64,000 nt of DNA from RHKX01 sp963839535 (GCA_963839535.1 CAWIVF010000011.1:62001-126000), one strand, 5' to 3'. Shown: positions 47,021-56,866, counted from the stretch's first letter. Notes: generated from the letters alone by a model not told the origin. Translations and numbers: made by a program.

Positions 47021-48979
47021 TCAGGCCACCAGCCTCACCTCGAGCGCCGGCGCCGGGGCGATCAGCTCCCCCGCCCCCTCCAGCAGCCCCATGATCCTCA
47101 CCACGTAGGCCTGCGTCTCCGGGTACGGCGGGACGCAGCCGCAGGCCTCCACCGCCCCGGGCCCCGCGTTGTAGGCGGCGAGCGCGAGCTCGACGCTGCC
47201 GAAGCGCGCGAGCAGCTCGCCCATCATCCGCGCCTGCGCGTCGATCGCCGCATCCGGGTCGAACGGGTCGTCGAGGCCGTAGGCGGCAGCCGTGGCCGGC
47301 ATGAACTGCGCGATGCCCTGCGCGCCGGCCGGCGACACGGCCGCCGGGTTGAAGTTCGACTCGGCCATGATCTGCGCGGCCAGCAGGGCGGCCGAGACGC
47401 CGTGGCGGGACGCCGCCTCGATCAGCGGCCGGCGGAACCGCTCGGGGACGAACCCGGGCAGGCCCTCGCCGCCCGCCGAGCCGCCGTCGGGCTCGGCGCC
47501 GACCCGCTCCCCATCCGCGGAGCACGGCGGTGGGCCCGCCGTGTAGCCGAAGTGCCAGGCCTCCCACGAATACCGCTGCAGGAACCCGAACTGCCCGGCG
47601 TTGGCGGCGAGCCAGCCGTACGCCTCGGGCGGGCCGAGGTCGAGCTCGGTGCCGCAGCGGTGCAGCGACGTGCCGGGCGGCGCGACCATCCGCGGGTCCG
47701 GATTCTGCTCCCACAGCACCCGTTGCTCGGCGTCGGACCGGTAGCCCGAGGTGATCACCAGCGAGAGCCCGTCCGCGGCCGGCCGCCGCGGCCATCCGGT
47801 CGAAGGCCGCCGCGACGTCCGGCCGCATCGGCTTGCCCTGCCGGTAGGCGAGCACACCCGAGTAGCCGCCGCCGCTCGCCACGGTCGGCGGGCCGGCCGC
47901 GGTCGGCTGCGGGCTCATCTCGGCCTCCGCGCTCGCCTCGGTGCTGCCCGAGGCGACGCCGCCCACCTCGACGCGCGTGTCCGCCTCGCGCGACCACGCG
48001 CACCGGCGCGAACGACGACCCGTCCGGGAACCGGACCGCGACGAGGTCCGCGTCGAGCCCGTTTCTCGCCGCCGCCTCGAGCGCCGCCTCCCGCGCGCGG
48101 TCGAGGTAGACCGAGCGCTCGAGGTGCTCAGGGTTCGGCGTTCCGTCGGGATGGCTTGCCGGCACGAAGAGCCGGGGGAAGTCGTCGCGCATCGACCGCG
48201 CCGCCGAGAGCGCCGCGAGGTCGACCGACCGCTGCAGCCTCCCCTTGGCGGTCGCCGCGCCGCCGATCGCAAGCGAGGATCAGAGCGACCGCGATCGTGA
48301 GCAGCGCGATCGCGAGAACCGCCGGGAGCGCCTGCGCCTCCTCGGCCGCGAGCCGGACGATCGGCTGCCGCGGTCGCGCCCGCGCCCGCGGGCCCAGCAG
48401 CTGGGCCGCGAAGCGGCCGGCCCGCCGACCGGACTCGCCGCCGGGCTCGAGGCCGGCGAGGGCTCGCCGACCCGGGATCAGACCGATGGGCGGAACCCAG
48501 ACCTTGAGCCGGACCCGCTCCTCCCCCAGCTCCCGGCTGAGCAGCGCGAGCAGCGCCCGCCGGGACCGCGGTGCCGCCTTGACCAGCGCCGCGGGACGGC
48601 GCTCGCGCGCCTCGTCGAGGCACGCCCGGAAGTCGACCGGATCGCAGAGAGCGAGGAGCAGCCCGGGCTCGATGCCGTGGCCCAGCAGCGAGGCCAGGCC
48701 GGCCGCCCCGTCGCCCGGCTCGGCCGCGGTCGCGAAGCAGAGCCGGCCGCGTGCCGCCGCGCGCAGCCCACCGAGCTGCCGGGAGGCGGCCTCGAGCGAA
48801 CGCGCGTGGCCCGCCGCCAGCAGCGCCCCTCGGGGTGGCCGGGCCTCGGCGCGGAGGTCGAGGACGAGCGTGCCCGGCCACTCCGCCGTCAGCGGGGTGG
48901 CGGCCACCGCGACGGCGGCGGCCGCGGCCTCGAGCCCGCGTGCGTCCCCGGCGGCCGCGCAGACGATCAGCCGAGGCAT
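47021..48979 (-). CDS. TadG-like pseudopilin fused to VanY carboxypeptidase and SLT transglycosylase (three frame breaks)
   Basis: If three extra bases (near 48275, 47992 and 47785) are removed, one protein of about 652 residues results. Residues 1-210 form an unrecognised alpha/beta domain (MPRLIVCAAAGDARGL). About 215-235 is the hydrophobic TadE/TadG-type helix (LPAVLAIALLTIAVALILA) with the following GRLQRSVDLAALSAARSM. About 400-480 is an M15B D,D-carboxypeptidase: SGYRSDAEQ, SLHRCGTELDLG and EAWHFGY supply the zinc and catalytic residues. About 525-650 is a lytic transglycosylase with catalytic Glu in MAESNFNP and GAQGIAQFMPAT. Separate genes are possible, but no starts occur at the joins. 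Two TadE-like genes precede it. Confidence 0.7.
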
Positions 48980-48982
48980 CGC

Positions 48983-49330
48983 TCATCCGCCGGCGTCCGC
49001 GGCGGGCCGGGCGTATGCGCGCGAGGAGACCCCGAGGTGGCCGGACAGGCCGGGCACGATCGCCGGAGGGTCGAGCGCGACGCTCACCTCTCCCCCGTCC
49101 GCGCGCACGTCGACCCGCCCCTCCGCCCAGCCGGGCAGCGCAGCCCGAGCCGCCCGCTCGGCTCCGGTGCGCCCGTCGGCCACGGCGATCGCGCCGGCCT
49201 CGGCGGCTCCGTCGGCGAGGGACTGCGCATAGCCGACCGCGAGCAGCTGCAGGGCGATCAGCGCCGCGAGCAGGAGGATCGGGATCCCCGCGATCAGCTC
49301 GATCTGCGCCTGACCGCTGCCCCTATCCAC
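48983..49330 (-). CDS. TadE-like pseudopilin protein
   Basis: A 115-residue protein starting at GTG 49330. SGQAQIELIAGIPILLLAALIALQ has the Gln-x-x-x-(Glu/Val)-hydrophobic pattern of TadE pseudopilins, with Glu at the fifth position of the hydrophobic stretch and one N-terminal helix. The outer part is short and beta-rich. It overlaps the preceding gene by eight bases and is followed within five bases by the TadG-fusion gene, so the three are one operon. No Tad ATPase, secretin or prepilin peptidase is in the window. Confidence 0.75.
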   Translation of the reverse strand: MDRGSGQAQIELIAGIPILLLAALIALQLLAVGYAQSLADGAAEAGAIAVADGRTGAERAARAALPGWAEGRVDVRADGGEVSVALDPPAIVPGLSGHLGVSSRAYARPAADAGG

Positions 49331-49685
49331 CGGGCGCCCCTCCGGCCGGGCCGAGATCGGCTGAGGCGGCGGCCACGATCGGGGGCAGGAAGGGGAGCGC
49401 GCGCGGCGCCGCGACCTCCACCTCCATCCGGTCGTCGCGCCGGAGCACCCGGGCTTCGCCGGCCAGTGCATCGGGAAGAGCCGCCCGGGCGGCGGCGGTG
49501 GGGTCAGCCCCCGTATAGGAGGCACGCGCCGCCGCCCGAGCTGCGTTCGCGGCGGAGAGGGCCGCGTGGCCGGCAAGGGCGAACTGGATCGCCGCCAGCG
49601 CGGCGACGATCAGCCCGGGTACGACGGCGATCAGGGAGACCGAGGCCTGCCCCGCCTCCCGCTCGCGTGTCGCCTCGCCGGCCAT
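49323..49685 (-). CDS. TadE-like pseudopilin protein
   Basis: A 120-residue protein, ATG at 49685, with N-terminal EAGQASVSLIAVVPGLIVAA and one membrane helix, matching the TadE/G-type pseudopilin start, then Ala-rich AANAARAAARASYTG. First gene of the three-gene pseudopilin operon. Function in a pilus or in wall-spanning scaffolding is inferred from the pattern only. Confidence 0.7.
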   Translation of the reverse strand: MAGEATREREAGQASVSLIAVVPGLIVAALAAIQFALAGHAALSAANAARAAARASYTGADPTAAARAALPDALAGEARVLRRDDRMEVEVAAPRALPFLPPIVAAASADLGPAGGAPGG

Positions 49686-49778
49686 GAGCCGACGCTAGGC
49701 GGGCGGCGGTGCCCGGTTTCGGACCGCGCGTGGCAGCCCAGCGGCGGAAGCGTGCCGAGAGCCGACCGGCCCGCCGGA

Positions 49779-50138
49779 TCAGATGCTCTGGGCGTCCCGC
49801 CAGGTGTTGTAGATCAGCCAGACCGAGCCGACCATCACCGCGATCCAGACGATCGTGCCCGGGCCGGAGTCGAAGAGCTCGTCGGCGCCGGCGATCATCA
49901 GCGCGATCGCGCCGAGCGACCCGTAGATCAGGCCCCGCTGGCGGTCGGTCATCGCGTCGCGGGCGAGGCCGCTCTCGCGCCAGGCGCGGACCGCCAGCGC
50001 CGCCATCGCCCCGAGCAGGATGAGCCCCAGCGCCGTGATCACGCCCTCGGCGATGTTGCCGCCCGACGGCAGGACCGCCAGGGCGAGCGCGAGGAGCATC
50101 ACGATCGCGATGTTGCGGAGGACTCGGAGGGGGCTCAC
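49779..50138 (-). CDS. Small membrane protein of unknown function
   Basis: A 119-residue protein with four hydrophobic segments (IAIVMLLALALAVLPSG, VITALGLILLGAMAALA, GLIYGSLGAIALMIAGA, TIVWIAVMVGSVWLIY) and short charged loops. Ends WRDAQSI. No motif recognised. It is the last gene of a minus-strand series that begins with the Pit phosphate transporter genes, 34 bases after its upstream neighbour. Confidence 0.7.
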   Translation of the reverse strand: MSPLRVLRNIAIVMLLALALAVLPSGGNIAEGVITALGLILLGAMAALAVRAWRESGLARDAMTDRQRGLIYGSLGAIALMIAGADELFDSGPGTIVWIAVMVGSVWLIYNTWRDAQSI

Positions 50139-50172
50139 CCGTCCATCCTGACGGACCGCGGCGCCGGAGCCG

Positions 50173-50433
50173 TCAGCCCTTGACCATGACGATGATGCCC
50201 AGGACGATCACCGCCGCGAACGCGAGCGCGGCGACGATGCCGAGGGCGCCCGCGGCAAGCGCGGCGCCGCCGCGGTCCTCGCGCCGCATCTCGGCCGCCA
50301 TCGCGAAGCCGTAGATCGCAGTGCAGGCGGCAAGGGTGACGACGACCGCCGCGACCAGGGAGGCGATGGCCGTGTCGAGCAGGGCCTGACCGTCGACCAC
50401 GCTGGCGCTCAGCGGCCCGCTCAGCCCGCTCAC
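50173..50433 (-). CDS. Small membrane protein of unknown function
   Basis: An 86-residue protein with two long hydrophobic segments (AIASLVAAVVVTLAAC and LGIVAALAFAAVIVLGIIV) separated by a charged MRREDRGG loop. GTG at 50433 overlaps the phosphate transporter stop as GTGA, so it is translated with the transporter and may be an accessory subunit; that is inference. No family recognised. Confidence 0.7.
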   Translation of the reverse strand: MSGLSGPLSASVVDGQALLDTAIASLVAAVVVTLAACTAIYGFAMAAEMRREDRGGAALAAGALGIVAALAFAAVIVLGIIVMVKG

Positions 50434-51527
50434 GCCGGCACCGCCTGGGCGTCGCGGAGGCGGCGGGCGAAGAGGACGAGGCCGAAGGCGATCGCCACCA
50501 CCAGGACGATCAGCGGGCCGACCGCTCCCGACCCGAAGATCCGGCAGAAGCCGTAGGCGGCCGCGCCGATCGCCGCCGAGGCGGGGAGGGTCAGGACCCA
50601 GGCGATGACGAGGTTGCCGGCAACGCCCCAGCGGACCGCGGAGAGGCGCTTGCCGGCACCGGCGCCCATCACGCCGCCGGCGATCACCTGCGTGGTCGAG
50701 AGCGGGAAGCCGTAGTGGGAGGAGGCGAGGATCACCGCCGCTCCGGCGCCCTGGGCGGAGTAGCCCTGGGCGGAGTCCATCTTGATGATCTTGGTGCCCA
50801 TCGTCCGGATGATGCGCCAGCCGCCGGTGTAGGTGCCGAGGGCGATCGCCGAGGCCGACGTGACGATCACCCAGATCGGCACCTCGAAGCCCTCCGAGGA
50901 GAGGTTGCCGTTGGCGATCAGGGCCAGCGTGATGATGCCCATCGTCTTCTGCGCGTCGTTGGTCCCGTGCGCGATCGCGAGCATCCCGCCCGAGACGATC
51001 TGCCCGAGCCGGAACCCGCGCGTTGCGGGACCGGGCCGCAGCCGTCCGCAGATCCCGTAGGCGAGGTTGATGCAGAGGACGCCGATCGCGAAGGCGAAGA
51101 TCGGCGCCAGGACCGCCGGGATCAGGACCTTGCTGGTCAGCCCCTCGCCGATCACGGCGCTGGTCCCGACGGCGGCGAGCGCCGCTCCGACGACCCCGCC
51201 GATCAACGCGTGGGAGGAGCTCGACGGGAGCCCGTAGTACCAGGTGATCAGGTTCCAGGCGATCGCGCCGACGAGGCCGGCGAAGATCACGGTCGGAGTG
51301 ATCGCCCCGGCCTGGACGACGTCCTTGGCGACCGTCGCCGCCACCTCGATCGAGATGAACGCGCCGACGAAGTTGAGGATGGCCGCGAGCCCCACGGCCA
51401 CCCGCGGTGAGAGCGCGTGCGTCGAGATCGAGGTCGCGACGACGTTGGCGGTGTCGTGGAAGCCGTTGGTGAAGTCGAACGTCAGCGCGGTGGCGACGAC
51501 GATGATCAGTACGAGGTCACTCTCCAC
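50430..51527 (-). CDS. pit: PiT-family inorganic phosphate transporter
   Basis: Low-affinity phosphate/cation symporter, 365 residues, about ten helices. The duplicated signature is present as FDFTNGFHDTANVVATSIST near residue 18 and AIAHGTNDAQKTMGII near residue 190. ATG at 51527 lies 21 bases after the DUF47 gene, the standard pit/DUF47 pairing. Intact. Confidence 0.95.
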   Translation of the reverse strand: MESDLVLIIVVATALTFDFTNGFHDTANVVATSISTHALSPRVAVGLAAILNFVGAFISIEVAATVAKDVVQAGAITPTVIFAGLVGAIAWNLITWYYGLPSSSSHALIGGVVGAALAAVGTSAVIGEGLTSKVLIPAVLAPIFAFAIGVLCINLAYGICGRLRPGPATRGFRLGQIVSGGMLAIAHGTNDAQKTMGIITLALIANGNLSSEGFEVPIWVIVTSASAIALGTYTGGWRIIRTMGTKIIKMDSAQGYSAQGAGAAVILASSHYGFPLSTTQVIAGGVMGAGAGKRLSAVRWGVAGNLVIAWVLTLPASAAIGAAAYGFCRIFGSGAVGPLIVLVVAIAFGLVLFARRLRDAQAVPA

Positions 51528-51548
51528 GACGAACCCCGGGCGACCCGC

Positions 51549-52172
51549 TCACGCGTTCTTGATCGCGACGCCCTCGATGATGTGGGCGGCGGTCTCGGTG
51601 GCGTCGATCGCCTTCTCGAGCACCGCGAAGATGTCCTTCCAGCGGATCACCACCATCGGATCGATGCCGTTCGCGAAGAGGGACGCGACCGCGTCGCGGG
51701 AGATCCGGTCGCCGTCGTTCTCGAGCCGGTGGATCTCGATCAGGTGGTCGTCGAGGCCCTTGAACCCGCGCAGGCCGGCAAGCGCCGCCGCAAGCTGCTC
51801 GCAGGAGGAGACGAGCACCTCGGCGAGCGCCTGGGACTGCTGCATCGGCGCCTCGATCTGGTAGAGCCCGAGGAAGTCGGCGGCCTCCTCGATGTAGTCG
51901 ACGACGTCGTCGATCTGGGTCGCGAGCCCGTAGATGTCCTCGCGGTCGAACGGCGTGACGAAGGTCGAGTTGAGCCGCTTGATGATGTCGTGGGTGATCC
52001 GGTCGCCCTCCTGCTCGGCCTTGAAGACCTCGCGGTTCAGCGACTCGGCGCCGTCGGGCCACGTCGCGAGCATGTCCCGCAGGATCGTCGCCGCGCGAAG
52101 GGCGTTCTGGCCCGACTCCTTGAGCAGGTCGAAGAAGACTCGGTCCTTGGGCGCGAAGCTGAGGCTTGCCAC
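51549..52172 (-). CDS. DUF47/PhoU-like accessory protein of the Pit transporter
   Basis: A 207-residue all-helical protein: FFDLLKESGQNALRAA, EGDRITHDIIKRLNSTF and the metal-binding type EREDIYxL block (PFDREDIYGLATQIDDVVD), followed by a second repeat (ENDGDRISRDAVASLF). DUF47 proteins pair with Pit transporters and resemble PhoU. It likely regulates phosphate uptake by the gene immediately downstream. ATG at 52172; intact. Confidence 0.93.
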   Translation of the reverse strand: MASLSFAPKDRVFFDLLKESGQNALRAATILRDMLATWPDGAESLNREVFKAEQEGDRITHDIIKRLNSTFVTPFDREDIYGLATQIDDVVDYIEEAADFLGLYQIEAPMQQSQALAEVLVSSCEQLAAALAGLRGFKGLDDHLIEIHRLENDGDRISRDAVASLFANGIDPMVVIRWKDIFAVLEKAIDATETAAHIIEGVAIKNA

Positions 52173-52211
52173 GGGGCGGGAATATCGCAGCTTCGGTCGG
52201 CGGACTTCGCG

Positions 52212-53298
52212 TCAGGCGCTGAGAAACCCCGCAACTTCGGTCGCCAGCCGTTCGGCGGCGTGGCCGTCCCACCCCGGGGGCGGCTCCCCCGGCGCCCCGC
52301 GCCCCTCCCCGAGCAGCCCCGGGATCTCCCCGATCCGGGCCGGATCGAGGCCGAGCAGCCGGTTCGTGCCGAGCTCGATCGTGACCGGCCGCTCGGTGTT
52401 GTCGCGCAGCGTGAAGCAGGGCACGCCCGAGGTACGTCGTCTCCTCCTGGATCCCGCCCGAGTCGGTGAGCACGGCGCGCGCATCGGCCTCGAGCGAGAG
52501 GAAGTCGAGGTACCCGACCGGCTCGGTCAGCCGCAGCCCGGGCGGCAGCTCGACCGCTGACGCCGCGAGCGCGGCGCGGGTCCGCGGATGGACCGGGAAC
52601 AGCACCGGGATCGTGGCGGCGACCTCGCCGAGGCGCTCGATCGCCGGCCCGAGCAGGTCCCCGTCGACGAGCGCGGGCCGGTGCAGCGTGACGAGCAGGT
52701 AGGAGCCGGGCTCGACGTCGTGCTCGCGGCAGGCGCCCAGGTCGCGGAACCGATCCTCGAGGGCGACGAGCGAGTCGATCATCGTGTTGCCGACGAAGCG
52801 GACCCGGTCGGCCGCCACCCCCTCGTTCGCGAGGTTGGCCTCGGCCTCGGCCGAGTGCGTGAAGAGCAGGTCGGAGATCTGATCGACCAGGACCCGGTTG
52901 ACCTCCTCCGGCATCGTCCGGTCGAAGCTCCTCAGCCCGGCCTCGACGTGGGCGAGCGGGATGCCCAGGTGGGCGCAGGCGAGAGCGGCGGCAAGGGTCG
53001 AGTTGACGTCGCCGGGGACGATCACGAGGTCCGGCGCCTCCGCCTCGAGGACCGGCCCGATCCGCTCGAGGACGGCGGCGAGCATCGCCGCGTGCGTTCC
53101 GGACCCGACGCCGAGCATGTGATCGGGCTCCGGCACCCCGAGCTGCTCGAGGAAGACGCCCGACATCATCCGGTCGTAGTGCTGACCGGTGTGGACCAGT
53201 ACGTGGTGGCCGTCCGGGTCGGCGCGCCGCAGGGCGGCGATCACCGGCGCCATCTTGACGAAGTTCGGGCGCGTCCCGACTACGTGCAGCAGCCTCAC
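52212..53298 (-). CDS. wecB: UDP-N-acetylglucosamine 2-epimerase, non-hydrolysing (one frame break)
   Basis: Makes UDP-ManNAc for surface glycans. GT-B-like fold with GTRPNFVKMAPVI at the start, VHTGQHYDRMMS, HVEAGLRSFDRTMPEEVNR with catalytic Asp/Glu, and VLTDSGGIQEETTYLG followed by CFTLRDNTERPVT in the restored frame. A +1 break near 52432 (GGGC for GGC) is required. About 362 residues. GTG or ATG start at 53298. Fits the cell-envelope theme with glmS/glmM elsewhere in the window. Confidence 0.93.
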
Positions 53299-53308
53299 GG
53301 AGCCCCGC

Positions 53309-53584
53309 TCAAGCGATGGTGTCGATCCGCTCGGCGAGCTCGAAGTCGGCCGGCGTCAGGCCGCCCTCCGAGTGCGTCGTGATCCGCACGCGCACCGTCG
53401 CCCACGAGATCTCGAGATCGGGGTGATGACCCATCTCCTCGGCCGGCTCGACGATCGCCTCGGCGAACCGGATCGAGCCGACGAAGTCGCCGCGATCGAA
53501 CTCGCGGACGATCCCGTCGCCCTCGCGCTTCCAGCCGTCGAGCTCGGCGAGCCGGGCCTCGATCTGGTCCTCCTCCATCGCCAT
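53309..53584 (-). CDS. 4a-hydroxytetrahydrobiopterin dehydratase (PCD/DCoH)
   Basis: A 91-residue protein. HHPDLEISWATVRVRITTH with the two adjacent catalytic histidines and the following GGLTPADFELAERID is diagnostic of pterin-4a-carbinolamine dehydratases. They recycle tetrahydropterin, or in bacteria without aromatic hydroxylases take part in molybdopterin-related or regulatory roles. ATG at 53584 or 53578. It lies ten bases upstream of wecB. Confidence 0.93.
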   Translation of the reverse strand: MAMEEDQIEARLAELDGWKREGDGIVREFDRGDFVGSIRFAEAIVEPAEEMGHHPDLEISWATVRVRITTHSEGGLTPADFELAERIDTIA

Positions 53585-53643
53585 GGGCCGACTCTATAGT
53601 CAGCGGCGCCCGGCGCCACCGAGCGGCGGCCGGGCCGCCGCCG

Positions 53644-54547
53644 ATGAGGATCGCGAGCCTCGTTCCATCCGCCACCGAGATGCTCTCGGCCCTCGGGCTG
53701 GGGCCGAGCACCGTCGCGGTCACGCACGAGTGCGACTGGCCGCCCGAGGTCGCCGAGCTGCCGCGGCTCACCCGCAGCATGATCCCGGCCGGCCTCGACC
53801 CCGGGGAGATCGATGCGGTGGTGCGCGCCCGCGTCGGCGCCGGCGAGTCCCTCTACGCGCTGGACACCGACCGCCTGGAGCAACTCGACGTCGACCTGAT
53901 CGTTACCCAGCAGGTGTGCGCGGTATGCGCGGTCTCGAGCGACGACGTGCGGGCGATCGCCGCGCGGCTGCCGAAGCGGCCGCGGGTCCTGTCGCTCGAT
54001 CCGTCGCGGCTCGGCGAGGTGCTCGACGACGCCGTCGAGCTCGGCGAGGCGGCGGGCGACCCGGCGGCGGGAGCAGCGACTGCGGCGGGACCTGAGCGCG
54101 CGGATCGATGCCGTCCGCGCGGCCACCGCCGACGCTGAGCCGGTCCGCGTCGCGGCCCTCGAGTGGCTCGATCCGCCGTACTGCGCCGGTCACTGGCTGC
54201 CCGAGATGATCGACGCCGCCGGCGGCGTCGACGTCCTCGCCGAGCCCGGTGAGCGCTCGCGGGAGATCGGCTGGGACGAGATCGCCGCCGCCCGGCCCGA
54301 GGCGGTGGTCGTCATGCCCTGCGGCCTCTACGCCGACGAGGCCGCGGCGGAGGCCGCTCGCCACCGGCACCGCCTCGCCGAGCTCGGCGCGAGCAGGCTG
54401 TGGGCGGTCGACGCCGCGTCGTCCTTCTCCCGTCCCGGCCCGCGGCTGGCCGACGGCGTCGAGCTGCTCGGCCACCTGCTCCATCCCGATCGCGTCGCTG
54501 CGCCGGGTTCGCTGCGGTGGAGCGCGGTGGACGCCGGGAGGGCCTAG
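53644..54547 (+). CDS. BtuF-like periplasmic-binding-fold protein (one frame break)
   Basis: About 300 residues of the helical-backbone binding-protein fold used for cobalamin and iron-siderophores: MRIASLVPSATEMLSALGLG, THECDWPPEV, and the second-lobe LEWLDPPYCAGHWLPEMIDAAGG. No signal peptide is visible, so it may be cytoplasmic, as in a COG0614 subgroup. A +1 break near 54067 splits the linker helix. No permease or ATPase is adjacent. It is convergent with the rhomboid gene, overlapping by four bases. Confidence 0.82.
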
Positions 54548-55428
54548 AGCGAGACGCCCGCGGTGGCGATGACCACCGCGGCGGCGAAGGCGGCGATCGT
54601 GAGGGCGGCGATCGCGCCGAGCTCGACCGGGAGCCTGCGGTCACGCGGAAGCCGGCGCGAGGCCTCGACCAGGACGAGGGCGCCGATCGCCCCGCCGACC
54701 AGCCCGCCGAGGTGGCCGCCGACGCTGATGTTGGCGGCGGTGAACGAGTAGACGAGGTTGAAGAGCAGGATGAACATCAGCTGCTGGACGATCTGGTCCT
54801 GCCCGCGCTGCCGCGCGACGATCAGGGTCGCCGCGAAGAGGCCGTAGATCGCGCCCGAGGCGCCGGTCGTGAACTGGTAGGGCTCGCTCATCAGCAGGGC
54901 ACCGGCGGAGCCGGCGACCAGCGAGAGGAAGTAGATCGCGACGAAGCGGGCGGTCCCGATGGTCGGCTCGAGGTACCGGCCGAGGAAGTAGAGGGCGAAC
55001 ATGTTGAGCGCGATGTGGAAGACGCCGCCATGCAGGAAGCCGGACGTGACGATGCGCCACCACTCGCCGCCGTCGCTCCGCAGCAGGAGCCCGCCCCCGC
55101 CACAGACGCCGCCGTCGCCGATCGCGTTGCCGCAGAGGGCGCCGTCGGCGAAGAACCGGCTGTCGGTCTGGAAGCCGCCGCTGCCGCCGAGGATCTCGAA
55201 GAGGAAGGCGGCGACGTTGACCGCGATCAGCACCATCGTCGCCCGCGCCGGGCCCGAGATGGCGCCGAGGGCCGGCCGGCGCACCTCGGTCTTGTCCCCC
55301 GCGCACTCCGGGCAGCGCATGCCGACCGAGGTCGGCGTCATGCAATCGGGGCAGATCGGCCGCCCGCAGCGGGAGCAGGCGACGCCGGTCTCGCGGTCGG
55401 GGTGCCGGTAGCAGGTGGTCGTGGGCAT
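54544..55428 (-). CDS. Rhomboid intramembrane serine protease with N-terminal zinc-binding motif
   Basis: A 294-residue protein. An N-terminal Cys/His cluster (CYRHPDRETGVACSRCGRPICPDC, then CPEC) forms a B-box-like zinc knuckle. Six or more helices follow with the rhomboid catalytic Ser in TTGASGAIYGLF, the His in VGGHLGGLVGG and the GGVFHIALNMFALYFLG helix. It cleaves membrane proteins; substrate unknown. ATG at 55428; intact. Confidence 0.93.
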   Translation of the reverse strand: MPTTTCYRHPDRETGVACSRCGRPICPDCMTPTSVGMRCPECAGDKTEVRRPALGAISGPARATMVLIAVNVAAFLFEILGGSGGFQTDSRFFADGALCGNAIGDGGVCGGGGLLLRSDGGEWWRIVTSGFLHGGVFHIALNMFALYFLGRYLEPTIGTARFVAIYFLSLVAGSAGALLMSEPYQFTTGASGAIYGLFAATLIVARQRGQDQIVQQLMFILLFNLVYSFTAANISVGGHLGGLVGGAIGALVLVEASRRLPRDRRLPVELGAIAALTIAAFAAAVVIATAGVSL

Positions 55429-55475
55429 CGGGGGACCCTAGATCAGGCCGCCCGTGCGCCGGGAGGGCGAGTAGC

Positions 55476-56226
55476 TCAGCGGATGACGGCGCTGATCAGC
55501 GGCGACTCGCTGGGATGCTGGCTGCCGCCCTTGGGCTCGCGGGTGACCATCACCTCGGCGGCGTTCTCGAGCCCGTGCGGGATCGCAACCGCGCCGGTGC
55601 CGTCGTCGGCGACGACGAAGACCGAGGAGGGCTTGATCGAGCCGCCCGTCCGAGGGCTGCTCGCGGACCCACGCCTGGTAGACCTCGTCGCGCTTGGTCG
55701 GAGCGCAGGCCGTGGACCTCCAGCGAGCCCTCGTCGCCGTCGACGACGAGCGTGCCGCCGGCGAGGGTGCTGCCCTCGGTCGAGCGGGCGGCGTAGGTCT
55801 GCTCGGAGCTCGCGCCGTCCTCCCCGCGGAGCGCGTAGCCGGTGATCCCGGCGGCGAGCAGCAGGACGACGGCCATGCCGGCGAGGGCCGGCCGCAGGCC
55901 GAACTCGCCGAAGCCGGGCAGGCGAAGCCGGCGACGGCGGCGGCGTCGCGTCGGCCGCGGGAAGGCGCGGGCGCGGCGCCGGCCGCGGCATCCGCACGGA
56001 CCGCCGCCATCAGCCGCTCGCGCAGCTCGGCCGGCGGGTCCTGCTGGGCGACCGTCACCGGGAGGACGTCGATCGCCGGCCGCAGCCAGGCCAGACGCTC
56101 CGCGCAGGAGGCGCAGTCCTCGAGGTGGGCCTCCAGCCGTCGCGCCTCGGCGGGATCGAGCGCCTCGAGCGCGTAGGCGGCGAGGTCGTCGTGACGCTCC
56201 TCGCAGGTGGCGCCGTGCTCGCTCAT
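55476..56226 (-). CDS. rskA: RskA-type anti-sigma factor (three frame breaks)
   Basis: Membrane inhibitor of the adjacent sigma factor. The N-terminal zinc anti-sigma motif is HLEDCASCAERL with an upstream His. One transmembrane helix follows (LAGMAVVLLLAAGITGYAL), and the C-terminal RskA domain has VYQAWVREQPSDG and MVTREPKGGSQHPS. Breaks near 55935 (missing base), 55700 and 55650 (extra bases) separate these parts. ATG at 56226 overlaps the sigma gene end. The ordered domains leave little doubt that it is one gene. Confidence 0.85.
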
Positions 56227-56866
56227 GAGGACGCCCTGCCGCGTCGGGAAGCAGCTCGTAGCCGGGAAAGGCGCCCTCGGTGTTGAAGGCCTCGGCCAGA
56301 TGGGCGCGGATCTTCTCGAGGCCGAGGCGCATCCGGCCCTTGACCGTGCCGAGCGGCATCGAGAGCATCTCGGCGATCTCGGAGTGGCTGAAGCCGCCGA
56401 AGTAGGCGAGCTGGATCACCTGCGACTGGTCGGAGGGAAGCTGCTCGAGGGCCCCGCGGAGCTCGCGGGAGGTCTCGCGCCGGATCGCCTCGGTGTCGGT
56501 GCGCTCCTCGGCGGCCCTGGACTCGATCACGCCGGCGTCGTCGTGGTCGAGCTGCGGCGCCTGGCCGGAGCCGCGCCGGAGGGCGTCGATCGCGCGGTTG
56601 CGGACGACGCTGAGGACCCAGGAGCGGACGCTTCCGCGAGCCCGATCGAACCGGGCGTTGCTGCGCCAGATCGACAGGAAGGCCTCCTGGGTGACGTCCT
56701 CCGCCGCGGTCTTGCTGCCGACGATCCGGTAGGCGAGCGAGTAGGCGGCGCCGCCGTGGCGGTCGTAGAGGACCTCGAAGGCCGTCGCGTCCTTGCGGTC
56801 GACGATCGCCATGAGCTCCTCGTCGGCGAGACGCTCGAGTCGCGTCGAACGGCTGATCCGGGGCAT
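56223..56866 (-). CDS. ECF sigma factor, SigK-like (end uncertain)
   Basis: Region 2: LADEELMAIVDRKDATAFEVLY, AYRIVGSKTAAEDVTQEAFL and SIWRSNARFD. Region 4: LEQLPSDQSQVIQLAYFGG, then the helix-turn-helix HSEIAEMLSMPLGTVKGRMRLG. About 205 residues to the end of region 4. The open frame runs on past the anti-sigma start; one missing base near 56235 would bring a TGA into an ATGA overlap with rskA at 56223. Pairing with RskA marks it as a SigK-type stress sigma. ATG at 56866, divergent from the DUF4383 gene. Confidence 0.9.
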
